Below are positions 60,861 through 64,000 of a DNA stretch of 64,000 nucleotides, in pieces. Under the pieces are notes generated by a model. The model worked only from the letters and a program-made list of their open reading frames with translations. It was not told the origin of the DNA and ran no database searches. The position numbers were made by a program, and so were the translations under genes. Numbering within the stretch: position 1 is the stretch's first letter; each line of letters opens with the position of its first letter. The stretch comes from an uncultured Bacteroidales bacterium (GTDB lineage: Bacteria; Bacteroidota; Bacteroidia; Bacteroidales; Bacteroidaceae), in assembly GCA_937995875.1 (NCBI GenBank), contig CALKIW010000121.1:1-64000 (forward strand), in the 5' to 3' direction.

Positions 60861-62135
60861 TTATGCAGTCGCTTTCATTCGTTGGCTGATTAGCCTTCGG
60901 TTGGCATTGACAAGGCTCACGATTTGGTCGTGGTATTCCGTGTTCTTATTGCATACCCCACGACTTTGCACCACTTCCAAAGTCTTTAATGACACCTCTA
61001 TCGTCTCTATTCGTTTGCCCTCAATGGTAGCCGATAGGATTAGTGAGTCCTCTTTAAGATAATACTCATTGGAGAATACGCAATGGTGCATGGTTGCTCC
61101 CTCCTCCAAATGCTCACGCACACTCTCCAAAACGTGGACTTGGATTGTGCCATCGGTGAAGCATATACCGAAGAACTTGGATTTGAGTTCTTGGAAACGC
61201 TTTTCATCTTCCATCGCCTTTTGCCGTTTCTCTGCAATCTCCTCCCTTTCCCTTTGTCTGTTGAGTTCCTCCTGTCTGCGGTCGTGCTCGGCTTTAAGGT
61301 CGGCAGGACAAAGATATTTCGGGCTGTGTGTGTCCCTGCCCAATCTGCGGAGCATGTCCACATAGTCGCACCAAAGGGAAATGTCGGTTATATCGTAGCC
61401 GTTGCGGACTGCAATCTTATAGGAGTTCCAATGCTCGTCAAACGCTCTTCTTTTGCCAAGAAAATAACGCAGGTGGTCTGTACGTCCCGACTTCATCAAT
61501 GTTTCGGCACGGCTGTCCGTGAGCAACGCAGGTATCAGCGTTGTTGGCTCTATTCCATAGAAGTTGTCCTCAAAGCCATTCCTGAGCAGGGTGTCCGACA
61601 CCTTGAACTTCGGATATATCGGGGAATAGGCTGCATATCGGTAGGCTTCATTGTCGTTGCGGATTGCCATAGGGGTGTAGAATGAAAAAGTATCGACATA
61701 TCTTCCCAATGTGCGAGGAATGGCTACTATGGCTTTTCTCCCCTCAGCGTTCCACCAATACTGCCCGATTTCAAGCGCATAATATTCAGCCTTGCAGCCT
61801 TTCTCCATTCCTGCCACGAGGAGGAACATTCTCAACACTTGATATTCTCCATGAGCGGTAAGGGTCGTGAAGTAGTGCGTCTGCTGCAATTTACGCTCAA
61901 AGGTTTCCCTGACCTGCAACTTTGCCCTGCAATAGGGACAAGTGCAGGTTTCTTTGGGTTTGTCCATCACCCAACTATGTCCGCAGTCCATACACGTTGT
62001 GCGACCTTTGGGCAGTCGGTAGGCAAAGTGGCTTATGCACTCACGGAAAGCCCATTTGGTTTGTGTCTTGGTTATCGGGCGAAGGTGCTTGCTCTCGGCA
62101 AGGACTGCCTTTTCAAATCTGTTTCTTGGTTTCAT
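60861..62135 (-). CDS. PcfJ-like protein
   Basis: 424 residues. Cys pairs in CMDCGHSW...CTCPYCRAKL (~48-73) form a zinc ribbon. The conserved C-terminal PcfJ block (EEGATMHHCVFSNEYYLKEDSLILSATIEGKRIETIEV, ~350-390) precedes the basic end. PcfJ proteins occur in conjugative plasmids and elements of Firmicutes and Bacteroidetes, next to PcfK; the biochemical role is not known to me. Confidence 0.88.
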   Translation of the reverse strand: MKPRNRFEKAVLAESKHLRPITKTQTKWAFRECISHFAYRLPKGRTTCMDCGHSWVMDKPKETCTCPYCRAKLQVRETFERKLQQTHYFTTLTAHGEYQVLRMFLLVAGMEKGCKAEYYALEIGQYWWNAEGRKAIVAIPRTLGRYVDTFSFYTPMAIRNDNEAYRYAAYSPIYPKFKVSDTLLRNGFEDNFYGIEPTTLIPALLTDSRAETLMKSGRTDHLRYFLGKRRAFDEHWNSYKIAVRNGYDITDISLWCDYVDMLRRLGRDTHSPKYLCPADLKAEHDRRQEELNRQREREEIAEKRQKAMEDEKRFQELKSKFFGICFTDGTIQVHVLESVREHLEEGATMHHCVFSNEYYLKEDSLILSATIEGKRIETIEVSLKTLEVVQSRGVCNKNTEYHDQIVSLVNANRRLISQRMKATA

Positions 62136-62138
62136 ATC

Positions 62139-62558
62139 TTAAAAATCAAATAAGGATTGCTGTACTTGGGGTGATGTGCTCTCGGACTTTTTCGGTCGTA
62201 CGTTACGGCTCTGCATCTTAGCAAGTTCCTCACGCTGATATTGCGCAATGGCTTGCTTGCGTGCTTCGGCTTTCTCCTCCTCCGTAAGTTCCACAATGTG
62301 GTTTACTGCCACTTGGTAAGTAATGGTATTGTCCACCTTGATGTCGTCCTCATCGTAGTAGTGTACTGCCATAGAGTAGATTTCATCATCATTGAAGCCA
62401 TTGCAGCCACTTTTCTGCACTTCGCTGACTATATAGGCGATACACTCCTCGATGTTCTTGCCCGGTTTCATCAAGTTGGGGGCAAACAAGGGGTCTGTCA
62501 TAGCACGTTGGTTGAGGTATTCGGCTATCGTGCGTGTGAAATGTTCTGTTCCTTTCAT
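62139..62558 (-). CDS. PcfK-like protein
   Basis: 139 residues from ATG 62558 (MKGTEHFTRTIAEYLNQRAMTDPLFA); an upstream GTG is less likely. FTRTIAEYLNQRA and DEIYSMAVHYYDEDDI are the PcfK blocks; the end QQSLFDF looks like a clamp-binding peptide (QxxLFxF). It lies 3 nt before the PcfJ-like gene, with which it always pairs. Confidence 0.87.
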   Translation of the reverse strand: MKGTEHFTRTIAEYLNQRAMTDPLFAPNLMKPGKNIEECIAYIVSEVQKSGCNGFNDDEIYSMAVHYYDEDDIKVDNTITYQVAVNHIVELTEEEKAEARKQAIAQYQREELAKMQSRNVRPKKSESTSPQVQQSLFDF

Positions 62559-62619
62559 AGTCGTATATGTTTTGATGTTGTTAATACTTGGGAATTTGGC
62601 TTTCACTTCGTCCGCCGAT

Positions 62620-63042
62620 TTACAATTCCACTATCTGATTGACACGTCCATATAAATAGGCTCTTAGGCTCGTTCTGTCGGGTGCGTAATACTCTGCCCA
62701 CCTTCCATACTGACTGACAATGTATTTTTTCAGCACATCGAAGAAGTCAAATCGCCAACCTTGCAAGGGAACGGCTGTACGGAAGTAGGTGTTTGAGTTC
62801 ACCGCTTCGCAAAGCCAGTCCTTTTCCTCACGGCTCATACGCTCGCCACGATTGAGTTTCGCACGCAGGAGATACACCTTGCTGCCTGAAAGGCTCTCCA
62901 ACGGCTCAACGTCCCACTGCACGAACTTAGTTGCCAACACTTGCTCACTTTGTCTATCCACAGGGTTAATGCGGTAATGAGAGGAGGAGCTATATCCTTT
63001 TTTCTTCATCGAAGATGTTATGTTTACTTTCTGCTTATCCAT
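62620..63042 (-). CDS. Hypothetical protein of the PcfJ operon
   Basis: 140 residues from ATG 63042 (MDKQKVNITSSMKKKGYSSSSHYRINP). Soluble, with conserved-looking blocks LATKFVQWDVEPLESLSGSKVYLLRAKLNRGERMSREEKDWLCEAVNSN and RFDFFDVLKKYIVSQYGRWAEYYAPD. Unknown function; frequent company of PcfK/PcfJ in Bacteroidales elements. Probably the first gene of the operon. Confidence 0.75.
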   Translation of the reverse strand: MDKQKVNITSSMKKKGYSSSSHYRINPVDRQSEQVLATKFVQWDVEPLESLSGSKVYLLRAKLNRGERMSREEKDWLCEAVNSNTYFRTAVPLQGWRFDFFDVLKKYIVSQYGRWAEYYAPDRTSLRAYLYGRVNQIVEL

Positions 63043-63392
63043 AGCGACATTTTTTTTATGCGTCCAAAGATCGGAGTATGCTGATTCCTTTTTGTAGCAA
63101 TACACGAGGTAGCGGGGGAAGGCTTGCACAAGGTTTTGGCAAAAAATACAACCCGCAGGGATGGAGATTTTTCAGACAAACCGAAGGCATCGACCTTGGG
63201 AAAGCCACAATACCCCGTACTACCTTTGCGGATAAAAAGGGAACAGCCCGTCTTGCTACATCGCATATTGTGGAGCCGTGGAAGAGAAGCGAAAGTGCAA
63301 CGCTTGAAATGGAAAACAAAAAAGGTGGCTATCTGCAAAAGCGAGATAACCACCTCATGAAATAGTGTGAAAGTTTTATAGGAGCGTACTTC
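63043..63392. other. 350-bp gap with an uncertain plus-strand frame
   Basis: A 95-codon plus-strand frame (63078-63365; ...GWRFFRQTEGIDLGKATIPRTTF...) has a plausible amino-acid mix but runs against its neighbours and overlaps the terminator at 63311-63354. Either this is a divergent small gene or the region is 5' leader or RNA. I do not call it as a gene. Confidence 0.4.
63311..63354 (-). terminator. Terminator of the upstream minus-strand gene
   Basis: On the minus strand GGTGGTTATCT-CGCTTTTGC-AGATAGCCACC (63354-63324) has 11-bp arms (one G-T pair) and is followed by TTTTTTGTTTT. It ends the transcript of the membrane protein at 63393-63740. Confidence 0.85.
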
Positions 63393-63740
63393 TCAAAGCA
63401 CGCAGATCAGTATGGCGCAGAGTATCGCCAGCCAGAAAAGAAAGCTCAGAAGCGTAAATGTCACTTTCAGGATTACCCGGACTATAAAGCGCAGGATCAG
63501 AAAACCTGCAATGACTGACACGGCAGTTACGACTTGCGGCGTTACCATCTTTGAGATAAGGTAAACTGCACCGATGACAAGGGAAAGCAGAAGGACGGGT
63601 TCGATGAAGCGTGTCCAACCGAAGCGGCGGACTTGCTTGGGAGAAGTCGGCTGCTGCCTGTTCCTGTCGGTCTTGTTCGATGCGTCTGCCTTGATGAAGG
63701 CAGGTGTGTGAACGTCTTGATTCATGATGATTGTATTCAT
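63393..63740 (-). CDS. Small membrane protein
   Basis: 115 residues from ATG 63740 (or 63725). Hydrophilic N-terminal 40 residues, then three hydrophobic segments (VLLLSLVIGAVYLISKMV; VTAVSVIAGFLILRFIVRVI; FTLLSFLFWLAILCAILICVL). Not recognised; small proteins of this topology are common in the accessory region. Own terminator at 63311-63354. Confidence 0.65.
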   Translation of the reverse strand: MNTIIMNQDVHTPAFIKADASNKTDRNRQQPTSPKQVRRFGWTRFIEPVLLLSLVIGAVYLISKMVTPQVVTAVSVIAGFLILRFIVRVILKVTFTLLSFLFWLAILCAILICVL

Positions 63741-63880
63741 AATCGGGGCTTTTAATAGTTCAAGAGCGATAACAAGATGCGCAGACTACACAAAGGCAAG
63801 TGTTTGCCCAAACTCTTGGCGTGTGGAGTGGAGCGTGTATCTTGGCTCTTGACACTACAAAAGCTCCCGATGGTGTTACA

Positions 63881-64000
63881 TCAAGTTATGCTCTCACTGC
63901 CTATCGTTGGCAGACCATTGACCTCGATGAGCAGAACGATTGTCCCTGTCAGTTCGGTGTATAGTTTCTCATACTCCGGACTTGCGCCGAAGTCGTCCGT
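63881..64000 (-). CDS. 3' end of a gene running off the window
   Basis: Minus-strand frame open from the window edge, 39 residues then TGA at 63881-63883: DDFGASPEYEKLYTELTGTI and IEVNGLPTIGSESIT. The start is outside. No function can be assigned. Between it and the next gene (63741-63880) the pair TCAAGAGC..CAAGAT and ATCTTG.GCTCTTGA (about 63759-63853) could form a long-range stem. Confidence 0.6.
   Translation of the reverse strand, partial: TDDFGASPEYEKLYTELTGTIVLLIEVNGLPTIGSESIT

Noticed and set aside
1..64000. CRISPR array, rRNA or complete tRNA genes
   Set aside because: No regularly spaced repeats of CRISPR type and no tRNA cloverleaf or rRNA sequence was seen; only a 12-nt tRNA-end-like piece at 44-55.

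Overview
The window is almost entirely a Bacteroidales integrative and conjugative element of the CTnDOT/Bacteroides conjugative-transposon type, and it carries several cargo modules. The assignment rests on the traA-traQ gene order, a YWFCY-motif coupling protein, mobA/mobB, a topoisomerase III with a neighbouring DUF3945-like gene, PcfJ/PcfK-like genes, and promoters with the Bacteroidetes -7 element TAnnTTTG. The host is probably Prevotella-, Bacteroides- or Porphyromonas-like; the sequence does not settle the genus. No integrase is visible and the right end lies outside the window, so the element is not complete here.

Layout. (1) 1-3.7 kb: a possible element end (terminator hairpin plus a tRNA-3'-end-like 12-mer), a 16-bp-arm palindrome, and a four-gene coupled operon (hypothetical, HTH, primase-helicase, HTH). 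(2) 3.8-4.85 kb: an Abi_2/AbiF-like HEPN gene followed by a small promoter-to-terminator unit that looks like a structured RNA. (3) 4.86-14.7 kb, minus strand: a 2,064-residue DNA methylase-helicase, TopB and a DUF3945-like protein. (4) 14.7-40.1 kb: the cargo that stands out. Three NVEAL-type cysteine-rich small secreted proteins are each paired with a 6-bladed beta-propeller lipoprotein. They are accompanied by MauE/DoxX-type and CxxC redox proteins, broken cassette copies and IS debris, then a tight operon of signal peptidase, transglutaminase-like lipoprotein, Wzy/O-OTase-like membrane protein, TolC, periplasmic adaptor and two RND subunits. (5) 40.1-43.9 kb, minus strand: mobC, mobB, mobA. 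(6) 43.9-44.4 kb: non-coding, with a long hairpin (oriT candidate) and clustered AAACGA repeats (parS candidate). (7) 44.4-56.5 kb: the tra operon from ParA to a GH24-type lysozyme. (8) 56.75-58.67 kb: TIR, caspase-like protease, TIR; this resembles a caspase-type Thoeris defence system. (9) 58.7-60.16 kb: an IS256-family element. (10) 60.3-64 kb, minus strand: PcfJ, PcfK and small accessory genes, the last one running off the window.

How it fits together. Transfer would start with MobA/MobB at an origin, use MobC as coupling protein and pass through a VirB-like channel (TraE-TraO), with TraQ, the lysozyme, TopB and the methylase-helicase as accessories. Two anti-phage type modules (Abi, TIR-caspase) ride along. 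The 25-kb cargo reads as one pathway. Small proteins with a conserved leader and 5-6 Cys in the mature part are made from repeated cassettes. They would be oxidised in the periplasm (MauE plus CxxC lipoprotein), processed or modified by the S26 peptidase, transglutaminase-like and Wzy-like proteins, and exported by a two-subunit RND tripartite pump. This pathway is an inference from gene content and order. The repeated cassettes, the cysteines and the operon overlaps are directly visible.
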